Of a stretch of DNA of 64,000 bases, positions 25,928 through 38,400 are shown piece after piece; the first letter of the stretch is position 1, and the number at the start of each line of letters is the position of its first letter. The notes beneath the pieces were generated by a model. It was given only the letters and a program-made list of their open reading frames with translations, was not told where the DNA came from and ran no database searches. The position numbers and the translations under genes were made by a program. Origin of the DNA: Prunus persica (taxonomy: Eukaryota; Streptophyta; Magnoliopsida; Rosales; Rosaceae); the NCBI RefSeq assembly GCF_000346465.2, contig NC_034012.1, positions 6,510,353 through 6,574,352 of the forward strand, written 5' to 3'.

Positions 25928-28900
25928 GAGCACATAAATTTTTTTCACTTTTCTTTTTCTTTTTCTTTTTTCTTTTGCATTGTTCTTTTTCTTTTTTCTG
26001 TTATTTTTTTGGTAATTTAATGTTTAATTACAGTTGTAGAACAGGAAATTCTTTGGTTTAGGGTTCAGAGTTCTTCCTTGTATAATAGTTTTCAGTAAAG
26101 GTATATATAAATACAAGTGGTGGTGGTATATGGACATGTCACATGCTTTTGAGGCAAATATTAGTTTTTTTCTCTTCATTTTCTTTTTCATTTTATTATT
26201 CTGATTCTTTTTTAATTTAATAATAATAATAATAATATTTTTAAAAAGTTGATTAAATTGGATTGTCGGTCTGGAGGGACCACATGAACTGCACCCATTG
26301 AAGGTGGCTTTGGTGTCAAATGAGCTTTATTTGGCTATCTCACTTTTCATTTCTGTGTCGTCCTGGATTTATCATTGCTTTTCCTCTCTCTTCTCCTTTC
26401 CTTTTTCTTTTCTTTTTCTTCTTGACCAAACAGACAAATCCACAGCTTAAAACAAAGTGAACAGAATAAACCTTGGAGCTTTTTACATTTCCAAGCATAT
26501 TACATTTTCTGAGGCATCCGATGTTAAAGCATCACATAATAATATATGCTAATCACCAATAAATTAAAGAAGGAAAAAAAGATGTTTTGCACCTTTTTAG
26601 AAAAAAAATATTATTAGCTTTTATCAAATGCGGCCCCCGAAGATTAATCTTGAAGTTTTGCATCAATCAATACCTGGAGAGCACCCTTGCTGCCAAGACA
26701 AGATTTGAGCTTGCTTTGCCGATTAGAAAAGAAAGACTGCATATCATATGTGATTTTGATGATGAACATGGACCATATGGGTTTTGGAATGATTCAAAAA
26801 AATCATAAAAGGGTTAGCTTTATCCAATATGAGACGAAGTCAAAAGGAGCTGGTGGGTGTGTCATTTGGAATGTCGCATCCTGTAACTAACACATGGACA
26901 AAATTAGGAAAGAAAGAAAGCGTGTCCTATCTCTGGAGGGTTCCTCATAATTCTATTATAGCTAGCTATTTAGGACTTTTCTTAACTTTCTCATCACCTT
27001 GATAGTTTAAGTCGAGTTTTAGATAATAACGGAACTACACTATTATGCTCGAAAAAACTTACGTTGTCGGAAAATGAGTCAATAATGTATATTACGTGAA
27101 GAAGTGCATCGAGTTTTCATACAATGTTACCACCCCCCACCCCCCCTCCCCAAGAGTTATGAAGACCCGTGAAGCCAGCAACAGAAGAGAGGGTGCCAAT
27201 TGAAGACCTCTCCATCTTCGTAATGAAAAAATTTAATGCAAATATAAATGAGAGTGGTTCTAAACATCAGTCCAAGATTGAATGAGAACGTGGCAGATTT
27301 AAAGGGCAGCAACTAAAAATAATAATTGGGGTAGGTGGCTTGTGGGTCCCAATGGCCCCAACCAATCCTTGCACGCCTTTTTGAAATTTTAATTAATGTG
27401 ACCAGTAACGTAGTATTTAATAGTTGGTATGTTTACTATGATATATGTTGGAGGTGCAAAAAGTGTCTTTATGAGACAAAAGAGTTACTTGGTCTTTTAT
27501 TATACTTCTGACTGAGGCTGCCTCTGCATCACTCAAGCTCCCACAGAAACGGCGATGAAAACTGATACACCATTTTCTTTTCTAAAGTACAAAGTCCCAT
27601 GCCTTGGTTTATTTGTTTGCAGATTCTCCGGCATTGATTGTTATTGTTGCACATTAAATTGTGGTGCAGTTTTATAATTTAACTCCGTAACAAGAACTTA
27701 TTATGTGGTGTGAATATGAGTTAGGTTAGTCGATCAATGTAATATTTTGTATTTGAGTTTCAACATTCTTCCGTGTATGAAAATAATTTAGAATATCATT
27801 ATTGTAAAAGATAAATACCTTATTGTAGGATATTCCCATCCCATTCTATACTATAATTCGTCCATATGTTATAATATGAATAAAAGACATAGTTTATATT
27901 TTCCACTCATAAGCTCTTAATTAAATTCTTTGCAACTTAGTTTTTTTCTCCTCACATGATGATTAGCCAAGCTTAAAGTCCTAACTTTACTGGTGATTGT
28001 TTGTGAAGAAAGATAATAATATATATATATATAAAATATTCGACTTTTTCTTAGTTAAGTTGGCTCAAGTAGATATCCTCCCTATTCAGTACCCGACTTC
28101 AAATTTCCTTCATGTAATTTAGATTAGTTTAAAATAGAATATTACTGTTTTTAAAAAAAATAATAATAACAGACAAAAGACTCATTTGGGAAAAATTAGA
28201 TTGTCGATTCCATAAAATTATTGCATATATATATCAGTTTTTGGGTTGATTGCTGACATAGAGTCAGAGCTGGAGGGCGTGTGAGCCTCGACAGGGTTTT
28301 GTGTTTTTTGGTTGGCTAGCTGTGCTTCTTTCGCCGTTTGCGTCAGTTCAATAATTTAGAAAGAAATAGGAGGCCCATGAGCAGCGGTGGAAGTCTGGAT
28401 TGTATAGCAGCTGGCACTGCCAGACTTTCGCTTTCTACTTTCATCATCTTGTTAATATTAAGTACCCTATTAAAAAAGAAAAAAAATGGTAATACAATAA
28501 TTAAATGTTGTGAGTTAGGTAAATAATAAAATGTCAATTAATGATGAATTTTATTTAATTTCATGAAATAATGTTTAACAGCTAACTGAAAACTGAACCA
28601 CTCATCACCTTACAATTATAGTTTTTAAAAAAATTAATTTGTGATGGTCGCACAAACATATACTCCTATCATATTTGTATACAACATTCTCATATCACGT
28701 AGCAGATGAGATAGACATCCACATCAATTATAATTTAATTAAAAATACGATAAGTGTAGCATTATTCATATAAATATTGTCCAAAATTTCAAATATATTT
28801 AATTTTTGCATAACCAAGAATAATGAATTCATGGTCCAGCTAGAGCTAGAGCTAGAGCTAGTAGTACTATATTACAGTTAATAATTGTCAAAAATGGTGG

Positions 28901-30308
28901 GGGCACACATCACATGAACACATGTGGCCTAGGAATTCTTCTTCAAATGCCTCACCCTCACCAAACCCATTTCTTATTTTCCATCTGGGTGATCTTACCC
29001 TTTTGCCAGGCTTCAACTGCAAACCCATGCTTGAGGGCGTAGGGCACGAGACCTTGTCCAACACTCCAAAGATCCTCTATGGTGATAATTGAAAAGGTTT
29101 CAATGTCAAAGCATTTGAACATGGGATTTAGGAAGTCTAAGGCCTCATTTACTTCGCGGAATAAGATGTTTGACAAGTGATTAACTTTTATACGTTATCG
29201 TTCATTTTTGCGGAATAAACGGCGTAGAAATAAAAAATAATATTAGAGATTGTTCATAGTAAATAAAAAGGGCCCATTTCTCTGTCTAAATGTCCAACTT
29301 TTCTCTTTGGGTAGTGGACTTATGTTTACATTACTATTGACGTGATACAGATTGATGTAGCTTTGATTAGTTGCATTACAGGAAGCAAATCATTTCATAT
29401 TCCAAGTGTTCGGATGCAAAATGTGAACCTGTGAATGTGATAGAGAAACAATGCAAGGGCCGAACTAGGAAATTTCATAAGGGTAGCTAACTGAGTTTTG
29501 TCTTTGTCGAGTGATGGGATGGAGGGCCTCAGTTTTTGTTGAGGTTAGTTTATGGAATAACATGATTAGTAAGTACGTCACTGAACACTATTTATAAAAG
29601 CAAAATGCTACTCATCCAAACCTAAATGATACAGTCACAATGTACAATGAAATTGGCTTTTACTAAAATTGATGGGATTAGAGATGACTTCTATTTGACA
29701 AGAACTCAAATTGACATGATTCAAATACCACATAACGAGTTGTTGCAACCTTGTCTAGTCCATCGCCTAGGGCTCAAATGAGGGAGCCTCTATAATGAAG
29801 GGTTATATTGAGGGGTTACAACGAGGGAGTTTAATCTAACAGTTCAATAATAATTCTACACTGAATCGAATGGCTATTAAAGACCAACTCATTATAGCCT
29901 CCTTGCTTGAGTGAAGGCTTTGGGTAGCTTGGGGGTCAAATTTTTTTTGTTTCTATCGGCCCAATCTTTTGGGGTTAACCCAGTCTTTTCCTTCAGCAAG
30001 AATTCTATGTAGTGAGGACATTATATATGCCCACCCTCACTGTAGAATGACTCTTTTGTTCAGTTGACTAAAAGAACGTCCATAGTCCTAAACTTCCAAA
30101 TAGAAGGATCCAATCAGCCCAACCCACTTCAGAATCCAACCCGAGCCCAGTCAGGGGTCCAATGCCAACCCGACCTGCACAAACGTGCAGCATTGTAATA
30201 TAACTATCGTAACAAAACAGCTCCAGTTAGGTGCATGTTATTTCATATCAGATCAAAGACCCCAAAAAAAAAAAAATCCACAATCATTATACCAAAAAAC
30301 ATAGGAAG
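25928..30308. other. Gene-free interval
   Basis: AT-rich DNA with a TTTTTC-rich 3' UTR just after the GALS-like gene, an (AAT)n tract near 26219-26238, a C-rich tract at 27130-27151 and a small 6-bp tandem (AGCTAG units, about 28838-28862). Short reading frames such as 28958-29176 (reverse strand) have no recognised domain. No gene is called. Confidence 0.55.
27130..27151 (-). other. C-tract cluster, possible G-quadruplex on the reverse strand
   Basis: Runs of six, seven and four C separated by single A or T bases. On the reverse strand these are G-tracts that can be divided into four runs of at least three with very short loops. Confidence 0.4.
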
Positions 30309-31295
30309 TTATGTACTCTGTGCTTCTAAGAAAGCTTTGAAATCATTCCTAGCCTTGCGCAGTCGAGGTGTAACGCAAACGGTCGGTGATGTAGGAGACG
30401 ATGATGTCGAAAACCGAACATGGCGTGAGGCTTCATGTGATTTCCGGCCTTGTGTTCTTGAGGAGCCATTCTTCAGAACTCCTTTTCTATCAGTGTCAAA
30501 CACAAAAGATGTAGAAATTGGTGAATCTGTGTCGTTGATGCTGCTTCGTATTAGCTCCAGTGGAAGATCAAAGTAGTGACTAACAGAGTCATCATCATGC
30601 TCATTGATCATAGCTGATGCCCAAGAGCCACATTCAAATTTTTCCAAGGAAACTGTCCTGGAGATGACATTTCCCAGCTCATCAGGTTCTACCTTCCTTG
30701 CTCTCACTGGCTTTGCCTTGCCAAAGCCTGGAATGAACAAGCACAGGGCTCCACATGTGAACTTATCATCACATGGGTCCATTTTCTTGCCATTTTTATG
30801 AGCAACTTTGTGGGGCTCAGTTCTAGGGAGGCTGCTGTAATGCGTGGTGACCTTTTCAGTGGCATTTGGTTGGATCAGCCAAAGATCAAAGTCATCTGAA
30901 GGGGCATATGGTCTTCCTTGACCACATGACTTGCTCCTCCTAAATTGAATTTCTTGTTGCAAGTGGGTCAGATTCTCCATTTGCTGCCGGGGAGATGCTA
31001 GGCTTTCATCTTTCCATTTCTTCTTCAACCGCGGCGAGGAGGTTGCTGAGTTCGGGAGACTGAAGCTTAAGAATTTTGGCTTTGCAGGCAGTAGGGGTGG
31101 CAGTTGGTCAAGTACATTGGCTTTTGGAGCTGTCACAACAGGGGGAGCAGTAACAACAGGCTTCACCACCACTGGGTCAACAATCACTTCTCTGTGAGAT
31201 GATTCTTTCAGTGAAATTGGATCTACAGAAATCTGCTTTTCTAGATCTCCAAGAGAAAAGCACTCACTCATTTCAAATGAAACTGGATAATCCAT
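30309..31295 (-). CDS. Plant-specific protein of unknown function, basic C-terminus
   Basis: A single uninterrupted 328-aa reading frame starting at the ATG at 31295. I recognise the layout as a plant-only family of uncharacterised proteins, but no domain with known chemistry. Visible segments: an acidic N-terminus (MDYPVSFEMSECFSLGD), a Val/Pro-rich stretch, a central basic/Ser patch (FRRSKSCGQGRPYAPSDDFD), a Cys/Gly block (CGALCLFIPGFGKAKPVRARKVEP), then SRTVSLEKFECGSWAS, DLPLELIR and DTDSPISTSFVFD. The end is basic and Ser-rich (SRHVRFSTSSSPTSP, RLRKARNDFKAFLEAQ). There is no signal peptide or membrane segment. The serine/basic motifs could be phosphorylation or membrane-binding sites; this is inference. 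A membrane-associated kinase regulator-like role has been suggested by name for similar plant proteins, which I cannot confirm here. Confidence 0.85.
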   Translation of the reverse strand: MDYPVSFEMSECFSLGDLEKQISVDPISLKESSHREVIVDPVVVKPVVTAPPVVTAPKANVLDQLPPLLPAKPKFLSFSLPNSATSSPRLKKKWKDESLASPRQQMENLTHLQQEIQFRRSKSCGQGRPYAPSDDFDLWLIQPNATEKVTTHYSSLPRTEPHKVAHKNGKKMDPCDDKFTCGALCLFIPGFGKAKPVRARKVEPDELGNVISRTVSLEKFECGSWASAMINEHDDDSVSHYFDLPLELIRSSINDTDSPISTSFVFDTDRKGVLKNGSSRTQGRKSHEASRHVRFSTSSSPTSPTVCVTPRLRKARNDFKAFLEAQST

Positions 31296-31898
31296 TGTAG
31301 AGAAGGGCAGAAATTCTGAGGATGAGGTGTGGGATTGGAGTCTACTTAAAAAGGAGGGAAAAAGAGACTTATGGGACCTTAGACGTGAGCAGCATATCCT
31401 CCACTAATCCACATCTAGTAGTGATATCCATGTTCTCTATTTGCTCCATATTCTATTTTTAACGAGTTAACTGCTAATCCCTACAATAACTCTGTTTTCA
31501 TCATATAATCTAATATGAAAGAGAGTTGACTTGTAACAGGTTGGAGTTGTTACTATATTCAATAATGAACTCCTAGGTACCAAGGGGATGGGATGCCTGC
31601 ATTAGGTAAATAATATATAAGCTCTGATGTGCTTGCAACAACAGCATATATAAGATTCATACATGGGGAAGACACGAAATATAAAGTAAATAATTGATGG
31701 CATGGCAATGCATCTTCATGTCATAGGTACAAGCCAATGGTCAGCCAAACCCCACCAGACCCTCAACAGAATACACAAAAACATGAGATTTCTCATTAGC
31801 CATTCTCATTACGATGTACAAACTCATGTTAGGATCAGAAAATTATATTGCAAGGCATAGATATTTATACATTGAAATATGACAATGAGGCAAGAATT
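31296..31898. other. Interval between the unknown-protein promoter and the 3' end of Y3IP1
   Basis: This 600-bp AT-rich interval must contain the promoter of the reverse-strand gene at 30309-31295 and the 3' UTR of the Y3IP1-type gene. No distinctive motif stands out. Confidence 0.5.
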
Positions 31899-34800
31899 TT
31901 ACTGTAGTGAATTATAAAATAAAATTAATACCACTGATACACCAATAATGACTGGGAAAGCCGTCACTAAGTACAGTGCTCCATAACCCTGCAAGATAAT
32001 AATGACCAAAGATTAGCTAAACCAGAAAATTATGAACCTGTCTTTTTAAAATAAAATCAAGTAAAGGTTTCAATGTATTTTAGTTCTAAATGATACGTAT
32101 TGCAAATTCTAAACATTGATTAATTATTGTAATGATGATATACTTTTCCTTTTTACTTTTCTGTTGAAAGGAATAATAAATTAGAGAACATCATCTCATT
32201 TAGTGTAAAATCAAAGCATACTCAGCAGCAGATATCTAATAGTTATTATTCCTGGTTTTCCTTAATCTGACAATTGCAAGAACATAATAACATCATTTTA
32301 TCACGAGAAAGCCAAGGAAACTAACCAAAACTGGAGGCACTTCTGATTCATCACTGAGTTCAGCATCATCAATCTCGGCAGCTGTATCCCAATCAATATT
32401 CAGTCTCTTAGCAGCCTCTTGAAGATCAATACCAGTGTCTGTCACTCTCGCGTATAGGGACTTGCCAGGCTTTTTCTTCGCTGGTTTAATCTGAACCTAT
32501 ACCAGAAAAAAAAAAACAAAACATATAGGAACAACTAAGCAAATTGATATCCAGTGTCAGTTAGAAACTTGGATAAAAATGAAAGAACAGTGGTGAGTCA
32601 TCTCATGAAAATAATTCCTTATATTTGTTTTCAGAAATAGAAAATAGGGGATGAAAAAGAAAATTTTTTTATCACCAAAAATTTGAGACATCAATATTGG
32701 AACAAAAGTATACCACATTTACGCTGGAATGGTTTCAAAATCACATTTTTCTACGGTTTACAAACTTTTTTCTTATTGTAATTCAGAGCTTGGCTCTTTA
32801 TCCTAGTCTCCTTGTCTAGTGCTTCATGTTGTTCTAAATTAATCATCCCCTGCATTAGTAACTAATAGTTGGAACAATTGATAAAATGACAGTCTTCCAA
32901 TATAGATCAGAGTTCAAAACCATTTTGATTTTAATTTCCATGGCTGCATGCAGATAGGTCAACTATTAAATCATGATGAGCAATTTGTATTACCATAATT
33001 TGGCAAGCAGTACCACCTTTATCCCTATCATGAAGGAATTATAGGCATATTAACAAGTCTTTGTCAGAGGAAACAACGTGGACCATTCCATGAATTAAGG
33101 CAAACATGGAAAGCCAATCAATTATGATAATCTACCCATTACACATTAAAAAGCATCTCTAAAATCAATCATTAATGTACTTGAATTACAATAATACCTC
33201 GAGATTAGGCCATTGATTCATTTCCTCAGCCAGCAGTTTAAGAGCAAGTCGATTTCTTGGGATTTTTCCTTCATTCACCTAAATCAATAATCACAAATTA
33301 CTGTCCCAATAAATTGAATTAATTTTGAACAATTTACAGATGTCAAAGATATTTTTTCCTCTCTCTTATGATTTCAGAAGGTTATGAACACCAAAGCAAA
33401 GAGTTGTAATGACATAACATACAATTTATTCAAATTAGTGTCACTCAACCATCAATTCATATTTTTGAACATTCCTTCATCGTTATACTAATGATGCCAA
33501 GGATTTTATCCAACCATTATCAGTAATACGAATCTCTTTTTCTCACACTTACATAAGCTATTATTGAATAGTTCCCACTTAGAGAGAGAAATTTAATGCC
33601 ATATTATAAAACAAACATCTGATAATATACTGTTTGTAACAAAATAAGTTTTGATATTAAAACACAATGATATAGACCAATTTATCAAACTCAAGATTGA
33701 GCTATGATACCCACAATTCCTGCTACATCAGTTGTTACAGGTCCATTAGTAGTTGAACTAGCTTTGTTTATTCTTTAGAGGAAATGTATTGCTTCCTCAA
33801 ATGCTGATTATCTATCTTACAACTTCCCCAACACTTGCCAACTTATTTTCGAAAAGCATATATCTAACTACAGTAATCTTGAAAAACAATAAAATATATC
33901 AAGAAAGGAAATGTTTTTTCGATCCAATTTTTCCACCTTAATACCATTTTCAGAAACCTTCACAACAGCCATGAAAATTTGGTTTTCCTTCGTATCATGT
34001 AAAAAAATATGAAGCAAAGGCTAAACTACAGAAGCGCCATATAATGTATAATATGGGTTGATAACTTAATGACTGCACCTATCTGAATAATCAAACTCAA
34101 AATTTCCAATATAGCTGGAGAACATTTATGCATCAACGATAATATATTTCATGACTTGCGTAAACCAGAGAGAGATTTTCTCTTAGAACATGTGTGCTTT
34201 TGACATATCAAAAGATGCATATGTAGTTAATGGCAATTCATCATCCAGTCATTTTTCAGTAAATGTTCGTCACTCACACCAGTGATGGAAGAAATACGGC
34301 AGCAGTCAGCCAGCACTCTACAAATGCCGCTATTCCGTTCTGATTGCAATTACTAGGAGATTTAAGATGCATCTACTAGAGGTTGTTCTATTAAAATGGT
34401 CAACTACAAGGTTGCAATTTGTGCATGTCAATGTGGGAATTTGTCCTCTAAAAAAGGGAATATTGAATGAATTGATTGTAAAGTATAAGATTTCAAACCA
34501 AGTGAAGGACTTTATTAATGGTTTGGGTGAACATAATAAGCAAATTGCTTATGAGGCCTCTCCAATTGTGCAGTAGTTCCTTGAATCCATATAAGTGGCT
34601 CATCCTTATTTGGATTCATTGAATTCATGAATTCTTTGTTTGAATTAATAATACTACTGTGATACCTAGTAATTTCGGCTGTTTCATGAATCATGGCACT
34701 GAAAATTCCTCTAGCATAATGTAGCTGTAGCACAATGGGCAGGAACCCAACTCCAAATAATTAAGAATATATGAAAGTAGTGTAGTAGCGAGGGAATTAA

Positions 34801-35499
34801 AAGAAGGGGCTTACTTCTTCAAGAACCTCACCCAATTCCTCCCTGGTAGGGGCATCAGGATCTTCGATGCCAAGGAGTCTCCTGCGCTCAACTTCCCGTA
34901 GGTCCTCAATCATGACAGTGAGCTTAACCTATCATATTGCATACCATCACAAAGTTGATTAAGATTCAAAATAACGAAATGGTAAAGCACATAAAGAAAG
35001 GGGTTCACTGAATTATACTTATTACTCTACCTCACTGAAAATCATGTCTCTGTTTTTGCGGAGAAGCTCCAACACCTATCAACAACAAGAGTGACTGAAA
35101 GAGTGAAACGCTTAGAAACCCATTAAAGAATGAACGAAAGCAACATACCCTTTTGATTTGGCTGACGTATTCGAGGTCTTCAGGGTCGGGGTCGGATTCA
35201 TCTTCGTCATTTTCTTCTTCGTCTTCCTCTTCATCATCATCCTGGTCTTGTTGGGTAGTTGAAGAAGAAGATGACGAAGCTTGCAATTTCCTATCTTTCT
35301 TGGCAACGAGTAAAAGTGTAGCTCTTTTATACGAGTGGCGGTGCTGTAGAGCAAGGTGAGGCCGAGAATGGTGGCAGCGGTGTTGGCCGAACCAGAGTGG
35401 GAGAGTTTGGACCCAAAAAGAAGAAGAAGAAGAAGAAGATGAGGAGGAGGAAGTGGGTGGTGCCAGTGGCGCCACTTGGAGCATTTGCAAAGCCATCAT
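31899..35499 (-). CDS. Y3IP1: Ycf3-interacting protein 1 (Y3IP1/CEST), chloroplast photosystem I assembly factor
   Basis: Exons in transcript order: 35149-35499, 35031-35075, 34815-34928, 33198-33278, 32326-32496 and 31899-31988, giving 283 aa, near the Arabidopsis length. In Arabidopsis and tobacco this thylakoid protein works with Ycf3 in assembly of photosystem I, and it was also named CEST for stress tolerance. The N-terminus is a Ser- and basic-rich transit peptide (start MMALQMLQ) with an 11-Ser run, followed by an acidic stretch (DDDEEEDEEENDEDES). The conserved part follows: DPEDLEYVSQIKR, LLRKNRDMIFSEVKL, MIEDLREVERRRLLGIED, NEGKIPRNRLALKLLAEEM, SLYARVTDTGIDLQEAAKRL and a C-terminal membrane segment (GYGALYLVTAFPVIIGVSVV). 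Longer frames starting upstream at 35562 use a TTG and lack an ATG, so 35499 is the start. The 1.5-kb intron between 33279 and 34814 holds no recognisable gene. Confidence 0.94.
35404..35450 (-). repeat. Trinucleotide tract encoding polyserine in the Y3IP1 transit peptide
   Basis: An AAG/AGG-type tract (reverse-strand TCT/TCC/TCA codons) encodes an uninterrupted run of about 11 serines. Such tracts often vary in length between individuals without shifting the frame. Confidence 0.75.
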
Positions 35500-38400
35500 C
35501 ACCACTCTCACTCTAATGGCAGTTGAAAGTTGAAATCTTTCATAAGCTTCTTGGAATTTCAAATGATGTGATTAAACATGCTTCGCCAAATTCTATCCTC
35601 AATCTCTTTGCTTTACTACCCACTGCATGATGAAATTGAGATGGTTAAAATAATAAAATGTGACAAAGATGTCATCTTCACTTATCATTCCAGTAGCAGA
35701 AAAGAACCACTCGATGGTGTAATTTTGTTTAAAAAGAAAGAAGAAGGGAAAAAAACCCTTTGGAAAACCAAATTAGTTTTGGGTGTCTGGTCCAACTACA
35801 GCCAATATTCAAAAGCCCAACCTTGCTTAGCCCATTTGCTGTAATAGATTTAGTTTTTGGAGGGAAGGACATCGGTAGGATTTAGGACTTCTAAAGGAAA
35901 TGAAGAAATTGTACCTATTCAACAAACCCAAACTAGCCCAACGAGTTCACATTTGGCCCATGCCATCTCTCTGAAATATTAGACCAAATTTTTTGATACA
36001 AACAGTATTCAATTTTAATATAGTCTAGAGGAATTCGAATTCGGGGCGCAAAGTAAGGAGCTTATTCGCTATAGTCAACTTGAGTAAGCCAATGTCTGCA
36101 GATTAGATCAAATTTAATTCAGCACCAGATGCAGGATTCATTTACTGCTTGGGACCCAATACTTGTCTGATTTAAACTTTGTTTTCCTTAATTTTCAACT
36201 GTAGTCTTAGGTCATTTCACTGCATATAGATGGAGATGATATTTTTCCTAATTGTAAACTCTATTTATTGGCCTGATTTTATAGTCCCTTTTGTTGACCA
36301 TTCCTAGTCTTAGGGCCATACATTTGCTTACATAATAGGACAAAATAATGTATTCTCATGTGGGAATTGTCCATTCACAAGGACAACATCTATACATATA
36401 TATATGTGGAAAGTACAAGATTGCTCAATTTAGATCGATGATTGCATGATGACCGTACGCAGCACATGCAGTGAAACTGTGTGGAACAAATTCAAAGGAA
36501 TTATTCCTACTTGCCATTCTATATGCACTCATTTGGAATCCAACTAACAGCTATTTTTTCAACAAAGACAACCCAATTCCACATTCTTGTTTCCCCCAAA
36601 TCTTAAAAGTCTCGTATGTAGAGAAGAGCATAGCATGAAAGAATTTCTGACAATTATATTTATTCGTCCTACCTGCCTTGCAATTGCAGAAGTTATCTTG
36701 GCCATTGGCTACGAGGAGGATATATAGTCAGTGACAACAAACTCTGCAGATAGAGAACTAAAGCAATACTATTTCTGTATTCTTTGGCTTCCACCAGACG
36801 AATTGGATCCACCTGAGCTGTTATGCAAGTCTGCAACTTTTGCATATCTTTTTGTTTGTACAATATGTACAGTCCGTAAGTATGAATACATATTTACAAT
36901 GTTATGAAACTTAAAGGGTTGTAAGTAAATTCTCGTTCTTTATCAATTATAAGATCTTAAGGTAAATTCTGAATACATGTAACTATCTGCAAAACTACAC
37001 TAATCAGGTAAGCACGGATGATATTTTTTGCCCTTACTTAGTACCAAATCCTCGAAGATTTTAATTATTGCCGTCATATGATGATAATGTGCGGACATCA
37101 TATATATTCATATGGGACTTTTTTTCTCTCTCTCTCTCCCCCACGCACTTAGTTGTTTGGTGTATGTGAATGATGCGATTGAGAGAGAATAAAAATGCAA
37201 AGACACAGATCATATCATGCAAACAAAGCAACGTGCAAGTTAATCAGAGATTCACATCTAGAAAAAAGTATGCTTTCGTTGACCTTTTGATTATCATTGG
37301 CTTCTCGTACTTTAAAAATATATATTATCTTTATAACTTACTTTGTTAATCTTCAAAAGTAGACATATGGACGGACCACCTTGCCTCTCCATTTATTCAT
37401 GCTTGTTCTCTTCTCCATCTGCATAAAAACATAAAACGTAACAAAAAAGAGCAGTTTGTTGGTTGGAATGGAAAAGGAAAATTAAATTATACGTAAAGAA
37501 TAAGGGCTGCGCCCTATCTTTGTTTTGTTTTGTTTTGTTTTATTAGCCGAATCAAATCATTTATATAAAGATTGGCTATGAGGAATCAAAGTATCGTGAC
37601 CAAATTCATCAAATTAATCGATATGTTTTCGAAAGAAAAATATAATAGAAAAAGATCCACAGTTTTCATGAGGTACACTTTAAAGCAATGATTAAAACTG
37701 TATTATAGATGTGATTAAATTATAAGAAAAAAGGAAGATCCACCTCTATCTCTAATCTCACTCTGTCTTTTTTCTTTTCTCAAAATAATTTTATATTTGT
37801 AGTCTTTTCTACTTTTATTATGACCCACCACCTAGCACTAAAGAAATGGCTCTAAAAGCTAGGAGGAACAAAACAAAAGACAGCCCATGAAAATGAGAGG
37901 GACTAGCTTGTTTTCACTTGAAAATTATGAGACAAGTCAATTAGCTAGTCACCTCCACAGTAATGTCCAGCAATATCATTAAATTGCAGTAAATATGGTA
38001 GATGCTAAATAGTAAAATTCTGGAATCCAAGAAAAACACAACTACTTGTGGAAAAATTAAACTTTCAGTTTGCTAATCTTCAGGCTTTCTAGTTATCAGA
38101 TTTTTTTATATGAAATTATATTGGAAACCAAACCCCGACATCTTGAATGATATCGGGCGACTCTCTACGCTAAGAAGAAGGGTTGACAATGAATAAAAAA
38201 AAAAAAACTGTGGTTGATATATACTCCTTATCGTTATGATTTATCTATGGAAAGGGTAAGTGATAAGGATTAGTTCGGTTTCAGATTGTGACAAGAAAAA
38301 GACACAAAATTCATTCATCAATTAATAATTTTTTTTTTTCCTTTTTTCTAATAGGCCTTTTTAATATGCATATATTTTGTGTTTATCTCTGGAAGAATTA

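Noticed and set aside
28958..29176. 72-aa reverse-strand frame
   Set aside because: It has no recognised motif, no splice-linked extension that I could find and no neighbours supporting a gene. It could be a decayed gene fragment, but the sequence alone does not show it.
34367..34576. Forward frame inside the Y3IP1 intron as a nested gene
   Set aside because: 69 codons, with no recognised domain, in an AT-rich intron.
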